NCBI GenBank assembly: GCA_033980235.1
Contig: CM067067.1
Coordinates: forward strand, 22,651,403 to 22,715,402
From: Diadema setosum
Taxonomy: Eukaryota; Echinodermata; Echinoidea; Diadematoida; Diadematidae
Length of the DNA stretch: 64,000 nt
Direction of reading: 5' to 3'
Position numbers and translations under genes: made by a program. Each line of letters starts with the position of its first letter. Position 1 is the stretch's first letter. Of the stretch, positions 44,346 to 55,139 are shown in pieces. A model generated the notes under the pieces. It searched no databases and had not been told where the DNA came from. It saw only the letters and a program-made list of their open reading frames with translations.

Positions 44346-45182
44346 GGTACCTAGTGATGGTGTCTGTGGTCTTAATTTTACTGCTTAGAATCACTGATGT
44401 AGAATACGTTCCACTCAGGAATAATTACCTATATTTCACAAAAATTGCATATATTTATACATAAATCTATTCAAATTAAGAGTAGCTTATATCCATAAGC
44501 TACTCTACAAAAGTTTCATGAGTTTGGACATTAGATGACGATCTTGTCATATCAGGGTACCATGTCACTCACTCACTCACTTTCTGAATAAAAGACCCAG
44601 GGGTCCAGCCCTCATCCGAGTATCTCAAGTTCCACTTCCTTGCATGTTTACAGACTATTACTTGCCGATGGGAGAAAGGAAATTGGAAGACTTTGGGAAC
44701 CTGTAGGGCCATATCTGGAAGCCTTTAGGGACCTCCAGGGTCCAGGGAGACATGATGTCCATATATGCATGACACTAGCGATAAATGCACCTATACAGTA
44801 CTAAGTTTGTTGTAAATTTGACCATTGTTTTTAAAAGGAGGATCAAAAATCAAAAGTGACCTCCAATAATTTGGTCCCAGCCCAAAGGCGGCCGCACCTA
44901 GATCAGATTTGAGGTGCCTTTGGGCATCATGTGGCGGGGGGGGGGGGGATGTTCCCATTTTACCAATATTCTACCAACTTTTTTTCTTTTTTTGAAGATG
45001 AAAGAGTGAAAATTGGTCCCTATTTGGCACTAGCCCCAAGGAGGTCACCCCTGCTTCTGCCACAATAATCTTGAAAGTATGCTGATACACTCACTGATGT
45101 ATTTACTCAATGCTCTTCTGGTATTATAAAAGCAGCAACTCTAGATAGAGAGGGGGACATTAGTGCCCACATGTAAAAAAAG

Positions 45183-45186
<4 letters not shown>

Positions 45187-45224
<38 letters not shown>

Positions 45225-45408
45225 CATATGACGAAGTAGGCTGGAAATGCATTTTAGTCCAACAGTGCTATTCATTCAAACCAAATTTTTGACGAATACA
45301 TTTTGTCTACGAAATTTTGGTCTGACTAAATAGCACTGTTGGATTGAAATGCATTACCACCCTACTTAGTCATCTTTTCGTTACTGGTACCAACACGCAG
45401 ACTACAAG

Positions 45409-45484
<76 letters not shown>

Positions 45485-45592
45485 ATGTGTAATATTTCGA
45501 AAAAAAGATAAAACTGCGAAACTTAAAACTATGCAGTTTCGAAGATATTCATCTTTGTACTTTTTACCTAGCTCTGTTATAACTGGTTCTAC

Positions 45593-45628
<36 letters not shown>
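45187..45628. repeat. Microsatellite cluster inside the 4.75 kb element
   Basis: (TA)n at about 45187-45223 and 45411-45480, and (GT)n at 45594-45627. Between the TA arrays, CCAACAGTGCTATTCATT (45258) and AATAGCACTGTTGG (45326) form a small hairpin. Confidence 0.9.
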
Positions 45629-45629
<1 letters not shown>

Positions 45630-48483
45630 ATTTTTTTTAATGATAGATTCCTTAATTTGGGGGTTCTGGGACCTTTTGGACATGGTGTCTATTTGAACAA
45701 CTTGATAGTCTGTCATCCTTGGGATGCTACTTGCCTATAAAAGTTTATTGAAAATCTGTCATTACATGCATGGGGTCTTAAAAGAGAATCTGAAAATGTT
45801 TTTTGAAAATGCATGCGTGACTGTCGACGGACGCAAGAAGATAAATGATGGCTATTTGCAATATAAGCTTTAACCTTTTTTGCTGTCTTGAACCTTTGGC
45901 TAAGATGAATCTAAAATCTAATGAATCAAAGTCACTGGATTTCAAGAAAACTTTCTTCCGTTTCAAGTACATCATTTTCATTTTCTGGCTTGCGATAATA
46001 CAGATACTGAAGGTATGTAATGTGACCTCTGAAAATATAGATCAATAATAAAAGTGTAAAACATGTAAACTCGCTTACACTCAAAGTGTTCTATGCGTTT
46101 ACCACAAACTCTGGACCAGGATAGTGTGAAATTGCAGTTGAGTAATTTAAAGCAAGATCCTGGCTTCATGTCATACTGACGAAAAGAAGAGTGGTAAGTC
46201 TCACATTTGTTGTAAACTGTGTTGATGTCTTTCAAGAATGCCATTTATTCCTAGTCACCAATGAGAACAGCATCATCTGACTCCTCAGATATTTTAGAAA
46301 TACAACATTACAAGTGTCTGATCTATAATGGCCCGCATCTGCCACAGATATGGGTTGTGTGTAGTCAAATCTGTTTGCCCTGCAACTATACACTACCAGT
46401 TGCTAACAGCCTGTCTTGGCGTTGCATCAGACTTCCTTCAGGAGTTCCTTAACAGCTGCAGCTTTGTCTGTAGTGATCAGAACATATTTTTGATTAAACA
46501 TCTTCCTCAAATCGTCCCAATTCCAATGATTGTATAATTACCCTTCCATTGTTTAACTCGAAGAAACGCTGCTACTGAAGTGGAGGTAAGGGACCTTTTG
46601 GAAGTGTTAGGAACAGAAAATGATGTTATGTATTTTGTTTTTTATCTGACTTCTGACTGCTTTTTCGCCTGCAAAATTGAATTCAGCCTTCATGCTGCTC
46701 GCATTTCCGAAAAAAAATTGTGTGTTGATGAAAATGTTAGTAGAGCAAAGCCACAATGCAAAAGGAAACATCTCTTTTAATAAAGGTGCAGATACAACAC
46801 GAAACATGGTAAAAGTAACACTTATCAGAATTTATAAGCGTTTTATGAGCTTGAAGCCAATGAGAAGGATGCTGTTTGTATTGATCGACTGATGAATCCA
46901 GAGTACTAGGAATAGAAATGTTAAGGCATTTCCTTTTTTTTTTTTTTTTTTTTTTGGTATTTGGCTGTTTTCTGTAAGTCATTGGGTGAAACGGCGCAAA
47001 AATATGACAAAATCCACTTCCATACAAATTATCACGGTCATATGTTGCTCATTGATAAACATGCATCAAAAGACACAAGTATCGACTAAACATGGATGCA
47101 AATCATCGCAGGTACGGAAAAAGATGTTCGAAAAAATCTGCTGAATGATTTAAGACCAATTTTGGTGTGTTTACACCTTAAGCACACTTTGAAAGCTATA
47201 TGAGATAATAATATGACAAGAACATCCTCTAAACAAATGTTCAAACTCATGAAACATTTATAGAGTAGCTTATGGATAATCATGATCTTGATGACTTTCC
47301 CCCTCCCCCTTTGGCCAAAAAAGAAAGAAAGAAAAGCATTAAACATTAGGGCAAATTACACGATATAACATTGAATATTATGTAATCATAAAAATCTTTT
47401 TAACGATTCCTGCTACATAATTTGAGATTTTGCTGTTGTGTATCTATTGAGCACACTTTGGAAGCCAAGTTGAGATTACAGTTAAATAAAGATATGTTCT
47501 ATTCGATGCTACTTGCAGTTGTTTTCTGTTCTGAGGCTTTATCTCAAGAAAATGTGAGTTTAGTGTAATACAATATTTTTAATCAATGCAAGAATATAAA
47601 ACTGGGTGTAAGGATAATCATTAAGGTTGTGAATGGAATTCTGACAATTTTGCCCTTGAAATATTGGATGTGGAAATTATAGTACAATAGTTTATCAACG
47701 TTCTGTAGCTCGTATTCGTATATCTGAAATTAAATTCACGATAAAAATTTAAATAGATTCATGCATAAATATACACTATGCAAATTTTTAGTGAAATGTA
47801 GGTAATCATTCCTGAGTGGAACGTATTCTACATCAGTGATTCTAAGCAGTAAAATTAAGACCACAGACATCATCACTGGGTACCTATTACAGATAGAGAT
47901 ATAAGCCTGTAGAGGCATTATGGCGGCCAATTTGCATTTAATTAAATGCAAATATATGCAGAAAATATATAAAGGGAAGCTTGAGAGTTACTGCTTATAT
48001 GATAATTGTATTCCCTGACCTAAAAAAAACATAGGTTTAGACACCAGAATCTATTTTCTACGGGTTTTATGTCCTGATATATAGCGACTTATTCCTGAGT
48101 GTACTACACTAATGATATACGAAGATACGGGCTTGCACAGGCAATATGGCGGCCATTTTGTATGTAATTATATTGAAATATATGCAGAAACTATATAAAG
48201 GGATGCTTGAGAGTTGCTAAAGATAACATATTTGTATTCATTGACCTAAAAAACATAGGTTTAGACACCGGAATTTACTTTCTGTGGGTTTTATATCCCG
48301 AGATATAGGCATAAATAGGTCATATGGCGGCCATTTTGAATTTATGCAAATTAGACACTGATCCACCACTCGAATTTTAGGGAACTTTTCATATGTTATT
48401 TTGATAGCTCTTCCGGGTCAAATGCAAGTGGAATCGTTTCTGTTGCAATTAGTTGTGGGTCATTTCATATTTTGACTGGACTA

Positions 48484-48899
48484 TTTCGTCCGCGCTCCGC
48501 CTCCGTGTCGACGTCGAGGACGAAAAAGAAAAATTAATTAGATAGATGCATAATGCATTTTTGTGCGTGACGACAGAGCCGAGTGTTTAAATAGTCATCG
48601 ATCCTGCGCTGGACTCCTGCTTTCTCGATCGTCCATCTTTTAGCTTGCAGAGATAGTGGGGATACTAAAGATGATGGCGTGCAGCGAAATCTCTGTCATC
48701 TTCCGGCGGACACGCACGCACGCACACAATGTACTCCACAGTTCTGTGATGTACTCGCGGGTATTGTGGTATGCCAGTGTGTGGCCTGTGCCTGTGTATG
48801 TATTGCAACGATGGTTACACGAAACACTATCTGCGTGCGCGTGATATGGACTCTCATATGATATAGTATATAATTATAATACACGGCGCGGTCATAGAA
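48484..48899. other. Spacer between two large inverted-repeat elements
   Basis: Ordinary sequence with a CGCACGCACGCACACA stretch near 48711. The short open frames here have no recognised motif. Confidence 0.4.
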
Positions 48900-49048
48900 G
48901 GGCATTTACCAAAGAGGTTCTACGTAATAGAGTAAGCGCTCACCATTCAGTGCGTACAAATGAAAACGGGGCCAATTTACTGAACAGTGGCGCGCACGCA
49001 CGAAAGAGGTCGACTACGGGAAACCTGAACCCGGAAGTGCCTATACTA

Positions 49049-50367
49049 TAGGTTTTTCCAGGCCAATTTTGCACTTTTTTCAGTCCAATTCCTAATTTCT
49101 GCATTCAATTTAGCCCAGTTTAGCCTAGATGGCATGTTCGGTATTTCAATTTTATAATCTTTTCATTCAAATTCATTTTGGAACATTCAAATTACCTTTA
49201 ACATCATTCGAATCAGCACTTTTTCCGTTCAAATTCGTAAGGCAAGCACCTTTTCGAAAATCGTTCATTCAATTTAGCATGATATAGTCACGTGATCACG
49301 TATACGCTGCGCTCGTTCATTCGAATTCATTCTTGGGCATCCAATTTCGCATTTACTGCAGTCAATTTAGCAGACACGTTTATGCTCTTATTTTTTTTTT
49401 CATTCATCATAGGTATTGTTTGCAAGAATAATAACATTTCATATTTTCGTATTCATTCTTTATTCTGATATCATCTTTGCAACAGTACTTTCAAAATTAC
49501 TGTTACATTATATGTGTATAATTATGTGTTTATAATGTTCGATAGCATTATTTCATTCACAGATATATTAATCTTAAATTTGTTTTGACATTAATTGGGA
49601 GAAGGAGGTTTCAGTTTACATCGTGATTATTTCTTTCATCTGCATGTTTCATTATTTTCATTTGGTGGGTGCTATATTGCGTTAATCGTCATTAGAAATA
49701 AAGTTCTTGGATCAGCTCTAGCCATCAATTTGTCAAGGTTATTACCCTCAAATGCTTCTATGATTCTTTCCCTGTCTTCTTGAGAGATACGCCTGTATCT
49801 AACTTGTGCTGCCATGACTGGATATACAATGACATAAGAAAGCGAAGTGAATCTATGTTACTGGTGCATGTATAGTTCTGATAACATGTATGCCAAGAAT
49901 AGGTGCGTTACCGAACAACAAACTTGAGTATTTAGGGTCAAAGATACCTTTACTATATACTTAACAGTGTGCGGATGAAACAAAAATTCACATTTAAATA
50001 CGTAAAAATTCATATTTAAATACGTATAAATCACGGTTCTCACCTTTTCGAAATAGAAATAACATTGCGCCAATTTGAATGAACATGTTTGGAATTTGAC
50101 TGCCCATACGCGAAATTGAATGACTGAAATACCATTTTCCGCCAGTGCTGGCGAATTTAAATGACTGAAGAGCACGTGCCAATTTGAATGCCCGTTTTAC
50201 GAATTCGAAAGGCACATGTGCGAATTTCATTGATCGAAATGCTAAATTGAACGAACAAGATGCAATTTTGAATGACAGAATGTGCAGTGACGAGGATTTT
50301 CGCTAAATTGAATGAACCTTTTATCAAAATGGACTGACAAAAGTGCGAAATTGGCCGGGAAAACCTA
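49049..50367. mobile_element. 1.3 kb element nested in the host, TA target site
   Basis: The ends TAGGTTTTTCC and GGAAAACCTA, then GGCCAATTTTGCACTTTT / AAAGTGCGAAATTGGCC, form the inverted termini; both sides are flanked by TA. The uninterrupted right arm of the host reads CGGAAGTGCCTATAGTAATA, showing the empty site. Both subterminal regions are arrays of TTCATTCAAATT-like units (inverted as AATTTGAATGA). No transposase is visible. Confidence 0.85.
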
Positions 50368-50679
50368 TAATACACGTAAAGTACAGCTTCGAAGATGGGG
50401 TTGGGTTGGAAAAATCATTCTAATTTTAAGGAAAATCAATATTTGTCCATATGCCTCCGGATTTTATAAGAGAAATACATTCTCAACACAGTATACGTGT
50501 TTTGATGAAAAAAGGACTAGCTCTAATGTGTCAAATATGTGCCTTAACATGAAGCCAAAATTGCCAAACAGGCATTCATGCATTCATACTACATAAAGAT
50601 TGCAGAAACGTACAGTGTATACTCTTTGGTATGGGAGTACTGATTTCACATAATACATGTCACTTAGAAACATCAGACA

Positions 50680-50960
50680 CACATACAACACATACAACAC
50701 ACTTTCCCACACACACCCACACACCCACAACAAACACACACACTCACAACAAACACACACATACGCACACACACGTACACACCAAACCACATTTTTTTTT
50801 CAAATTCCAACACACACACACACACACACAAACACTTTTTTGTTTTTCAATTCAACACGCACACACACAAACACACACACACACACAATGCGTATGTGTG
50901 TGTTTGTTGTGAGTGGGAGTGTTGTGTGTGTGTGTGTGTGTTGTGTGTGGGAGTGTGTGT
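50680..50960. repeat. (CA)n/(GT)n hairpin tip
   Basis: CA-rich text up to about 50890 is followed by its inverse GT-rich text to 50960. CAGACACACATACAACACAT mirrors ATGTGTTGTATGTGTGTCTG at the edges. It is the centre of the 48900-51417 palindrome. Confidence 0.9.
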
Positions 50961-52328
50961 TGTATGTGTTGTATGTGTGTCTGATGTTTCTAAGTGACAT
51001 ATATTATGTGAAATCAGTACTCCCATACCAAAAAGAGTATACTATACACTGTACCTTTCTGCGATCTGGATGCATAGATATGCCTGTTTGGCAATTTTGG
51101 CTTCATGTTAAGGCACATATTTGACACATTAGAGCAAGTCCTTTTTTCATCAAAACATGTATACTGTGTTGAGAATGTATCTCTCTTATAAAATCCGGAG
51201 GCATATGGACAAATATTGATTTTCCTTAAAATTAGAATGATTTTTCCAACCCAACCCCACCTTCGAAGCTGTACTTTACGTGTATTACTATAGGCACTTC
51301 CGGGTTCAGGCTTCTGGGAGTCGACCTCTTTGCTAATGGCGGCGGGTCGTTCAATTGGCCCCGCTTCTATATGCGAGCGCGCGCTCTATTACATATAGAA
51401 CCTCTTTGGCATTTACGTACAGTGACGTTCGCCATTGGCGTGCCCAAATGAAAACAACGAATGCTGTTATTTTATCGTATCTTGCACAACTGCAGGATAC
51501 TATGCAGCTCAGGTACGTCATTTATTTTACTCTCGAGTCGGGTATCATTGTACTCAAACTGTTTAGGACGGCTAAATATCCACTTAAATTTTGTCCTTGC
51601 CGATTTTGTCCTTCCATATCAGATTACACACGCCGCTGTCCATTCGTTTACTGTACTGCGTAGCTGCTGTAAACATGAATATTCATTAGATGAGCGGACG
51701 TAGGGGAAACCCTCGCTTTGCAAACCGCCATTTTTTTTTTTTGAAATTCCAAGTGGAAATAAAATAGGTGGTTCTATGGTTCATCACACCAAGTTTGGGT
51801 GATAAAAATAAAAAAAAGAGGGAGCAAATAAAGAGTAAAAAAATATTATTCTTTCTCCCATAACATGGGAAAAATATTATAGAAAAAATACGAGGCCTTA
51901 GCTGAGACCCATGGATTCCCACGGGTGCCTAATATACTTATTATGACTATTATCTCCCCTTCCCCAAATAATAACGATGATTATAATGATAATATAATAA
52001 TAACGATAATGATAATAATAACAATAATAATATTAATAATTATGAAATAATAATCATAATAATGGTCATAATTATAATAATAATAACAATAACAATTATA
52101 ATAATGATAATGTACAGTCTGAAGCAGATAAACGGGTGGTTCTATGATCTATCAAACCAAGGTTTGGTGATAAAAACAAAAAGAAGAGAGCAAATGAAGA
52201 CGAAAATATTTCATTTCTCTCAGCACAAGATTACGTATGTTAGTGCAGTAAAGCAGTTTTGGACAGTTTGCGCAGGACTGTCTTCAGAAAGTACGATAAT
52301 ACGCCAACGGCGGTCTTTACTTTACTGG

Positions 52329-52384
52329 AAGAAGAAGAAGAAGAAGAAGAAGAAGAAGAAGAAGAAGAAGAAGAAGAAGAAGAA
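52329..52384 (+). repeat. (GAA)n microsatellite
   Basis: About 18 GAA/AAG triplets, giving an artificial poly-Lys frame on the plus strand and a poly-Ser frame on the minus strand. Confidence 0.97.
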
Positions 52385-53571
52385 AAGCTTTTATCAAGAG
52401 CAGAAAAATAGGGCAAACAGATTTTTACAAATCTTAACAAATTAACATTACTGTCTCCCTTGGTTGATCATCCCTATATATTGACTCTACTCTCTCCTCT
52501 CCCCTAAATAAAATAATAATGTTAGTAATAATAATAATGATAATAACAATAATACACTGAGATGATAATATTATAGGCCAATGCAAATGATGGGGAGGGG
52601 GTGCTATGATCCATAACTTAAGAGTGGGCAGAAGAGACACAAACAGGTGCTGGATTGTTGTGATGTTTTAAGTGCAATATCAATGAAAATGAAGCTATTT
52701 GAAACTTTTATCAGTCATAGAGTAACCTTGATATGACGGGGAAAAAAGATATTCACTATCCTTTACCAACAAACTTTTTTCCTAATTCCCTTGATTCATC
52801 CCCATGTCAATGAATTACATGAAATAATAATAAAACCGAATGACTATGATCTCTCCTCCCCCAAAATAACAATAATAATAATGATAATAGTAACACTACA
52901 AATAATAATTGCTATTATAATGATAATAAAAAAATGAACAGTATCGATGACATAAACGGGTGGTTCTAGATCCATCAAACCAAGTTTTGATTATGAAAAC
53001 AGAGATGAGCAAATGAAGACGAAAATATTCTTTGTGTATTTCTTCTCTCATAACGTGGTTGAAGAAATATTAAAGAAAAATACGAAGCCCTGAGACCGTG
53101 CCTAATACTTATAAAACCTAATGACTATGATCCCCCTCCACAAATAATTATTAAAGCAATATAACACTAGGGGTCTAATAAGAATAATAATATGATGATA
53201 ATAATGATGATGTATAGTCTGAAGCAGATAAACGGATGGTTCTATGATCTTTCAAACCAAGTTTTGGTGGTGAAAAACAAAAGGGAGGGAGCAAATGAAG
53301 ACGAAAGTTTATTATTTTTCTCTCAAAACGTGGGAAAAGAAATAGGAATGAAAAAAAAAAAATGTGAGGACTTGAGACCAGCCGCGGATTCCCTCGGGTG
53401 CCTGCATGGATGCAAGAGCAGAGGGTATAATTAATATCAAAGTCATAGTGTCAATAGTATCTCCCCGTTCCGACGGGAAGAATCTGTGTGCAGAACTTTC
53501 GGAGAGTCTCAAGCGTTTTAAAAATTTTTCCCTGAATGTTCTTTTTTTTTTTTTGTTCTACGGGGTTGGGA

Positions 53572-53610
<39 letters not shown>

Positions 53611-53633
53611 AAAGGGAGATGGGGGGGGGGGGT
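53572..53633 (+). repeat. (GT)n array and poly-G
   Basis: About 18 GT units, then a G-run at 53622-53632. Confidence 0.95.
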
Positions 53634-53925
53634 GGTGGTCATAGGTAGAAGAGAGTACAAGTAACGAAAGAATGAGAAAACTTTTCTTTTTATAGTATTT
53701 CATCAATAAAAAAGGGCAAAATCGTATATATCATTATGAGAAAAAAATAAAACCCCTCAGACCCGTGGATTTCCACGGGTGCTGCTAGTATATATATATA
53801 TATATTGAAACAAAGAAAGGAAAAAGTGACCAGAAACAATTGATAGATAGTGAAAACTTGGAGAAAAGAAAAAGAGCAAAGAAAACGAAACCGATGGAAG
53901 CCCGTTTTCTGTGCTCAAAGATTTC

Positions 53926-53926
53926 A

Positions 53927-53993
<67 letters not shown>
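53926..53993. repeat. (TA)n microsatellite
   Basis: About 33 TA units with one G. A shorter TA tract lies at 53789-53806, and the two are separated by an A-rich stretch. Confidence 0.95.
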
Positions 53994-53996
<3 letters not shown>

Positions 53997-54394
53997 ATCT
54001 TGAATATAATTTTTTCATTTATTTGTCATAATCATTATTGATATGTAGGGGGATGGAGCCGCTCTTGGCCCTAATTGACCATTGAAGGAGTATGGAAGAG
54101 ATGACAAATGGGACAAAATAGGGGTACCAGTGAATTGCAGTTGAATGCTCACTGACGCCATTTCGAAAAATGCACAAAATGCCTGATTTTACCCTTATTT
54201 GACCTTGAAAGTGACCTTGTGAGGTGATAGTGACCTTGAATTGCAGTAATGATATTTAGAATCACATTCTCTAACCCCGTAAAATCTTCCACATGGGATT
54301 CATAACATTAATCAACCTTTTCAATTTGTAACTGTAGTTGACCTTTAACCCGGATGGCGGCCATATTGGGTTTCACCAATATGGCGGCCCCAAG

Positions 54395-54480
54395 GGTTTT
54401 TAGTCTTGGCGCCCATCAAAAATCGAAAGAGTATGGTACAAGGGACCTATGAGCCAAATTGTGGTGCTTTTGGAAGAATC
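54395..54480 (-). repeat. Dispersed repeat R3, copy 2 (inverted)
   Basis: GGCGCCCATCAAAAATCGAA AGAGTATGG and CCAAATTGTGGTGCTTTTGG match the inverse of 40465-40550. Confidence 0.65.
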
Positions 54481-54572
54481 TGAACCAAACAACCCATTTT
54501 GAGCCCTTAGAGGCCCCCAACTATGAGGTCCTAGATCGGAGAAACCAATACTCTGAAAAACCTGAATTGCTT

Positions 54573-54790
54573 TGACAAAAGACGGCACTTCTGTTTAAGT
54601 ATTCGTCATTCCTAAAATACAACATGACTATAGCCAGCAGCGATACGCCCTTTCCCTTCAATATTTTCGGCAGCAATTGTTTAGTGTGCAAAGAACAAAA
54701 AGACACGCGAAGAAAGTTAGTAAAAATTGTACTTCTTTAACTGCAAATTGGTATTAAACGAAAAATAACAACCAACATTAGCCTATTATT
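54573..54790. repeat. Dispersed repeat R2, copy 2
   Basis: It shares GCACTTCTGTTTAAGT, CAATATTTTCGGCAGCAATT, GACACGCGAAGAAAGTTAGT and ACGAAAAATAACAACCAACA with 36300-36510, in the same orientation. Confidence 0.75.
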
Positions 54791-54898
54791 AATTTTTGAT
54801 ATGAAATACTAATACTCGTTTTTCAGTCGCGGGAATATCAATGACAAGGAGATTTGAAGAAAAAAAAAAACTTTAAGTAGTTGTTCTATGCAAGATTA

Positions 54899-55132
54899 TC
54901 ACGAAATTCCACACGGAATTTCAACATTTCTTCTGAAATCCAGCTTAAAATTGTTAAAATCAAGAACCTCTTCTTCGGTCTCCGTATCCCTACTGTACTG
55001 AAGAGCAGCTGCGATCATGGAACATAAAAGCCAGTGAAATGCTAAGCATTCAATTGTCATCATGTTGAACCTTTCTACACATAAATTTGTGTAAATTGCG
55101 AAGAGATTCCACTCATTCTCTAAAACTTTCAT
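54899..55132 (-). other. Unassigned open stretch with exon-like look
   Basis: The minus strand reads MKVLENEWNLFAIYTNLCVE and continues to EEEVLDFNNFKLDFRRN, open for 77 codons, with an upstream GTCGCTAACAG that could be an acceptor. No family was recognised and no partner exon was found. It may be repeat-derived. Confidence 0.25.
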
Positions 55133-55139
55133 GCTGTTA

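Larger units (their letters stand above)
43736..48483. mobile_element. 4.75 kb element with long inverted arms
   Basis: The outer ends are TAGTCCAGTCAAAATA and TATTTTGACTGGACTA. The left arm runs 43736-44530. The right arm runs 47238-48483, with an extra 460 bp at about 47280-47735. Pairing includes GAGTGGTGGATCAGT / ACTGATCCACCACTC and TAAGCTACTCTA / TAGAGTAGCTTA. The core (44531-47237) shows only broken frames, for example around 45840-46040 and 46260-46780, none recognised. The flanks carry TTT or TA on both sides, so the target duplication is ambiguous. Confidence 0.85.
48900..51417. mobile_element. Palindromic host element with a nested insertion in its left arm
   Basis: The left arm is 48900-49048 plus 50368-50690; the right arm is 50965-51417. 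Pairs include GGCATTTACCAAAGAGGTTC / GAACCTCTTTGGCATTTAC and AGAGGTCGACT / AGTCGACCTCT. GTAAAGTACAGCTTCGAAG pairs with CTTCGAAGCTGTACTTTAC. The tip (50690-50965) is a CA/GT microsatellite able to fold on itself. No coding sequence was found. Confidence 0.85.
51740..53790 (+). repeat. Degenerate tandem block, about 280-370 bp units
   Basis: At least four direct copies of a unit start with GGTGGTTCTATGATC(C/T)ATC near 51768, 52133, 52960 and 53235. They are followed by CAAACCAAGTTTTGGTGA, GAGCAAATGAAGACGAAAAT, CTCTCATAACGTGGG, then GATTCCCACGGGTGCCTAAT and ATGACTATGATCTCCC with an ATAATAATAACAAT tract. Parts of the units are missing near 52300-52700 and 53480-53740. A CCCGTGGATTTCCACGGG palindrome recurs at unit ends (51908, 53763). 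Confidence 0.75.

Noticed and set aside
50631..51124. Thr/His-rich frames of 93-155 codons
   Set aside because: Produced by the (CA)n/(GT)n tip of the palindromic element.
52062..52445. 127-codon plus-strand reading frame
   Set aside because: It depends on ATA/ATT and GAA microsatellites (poly-Ile and poly-Lys) and has no domain.
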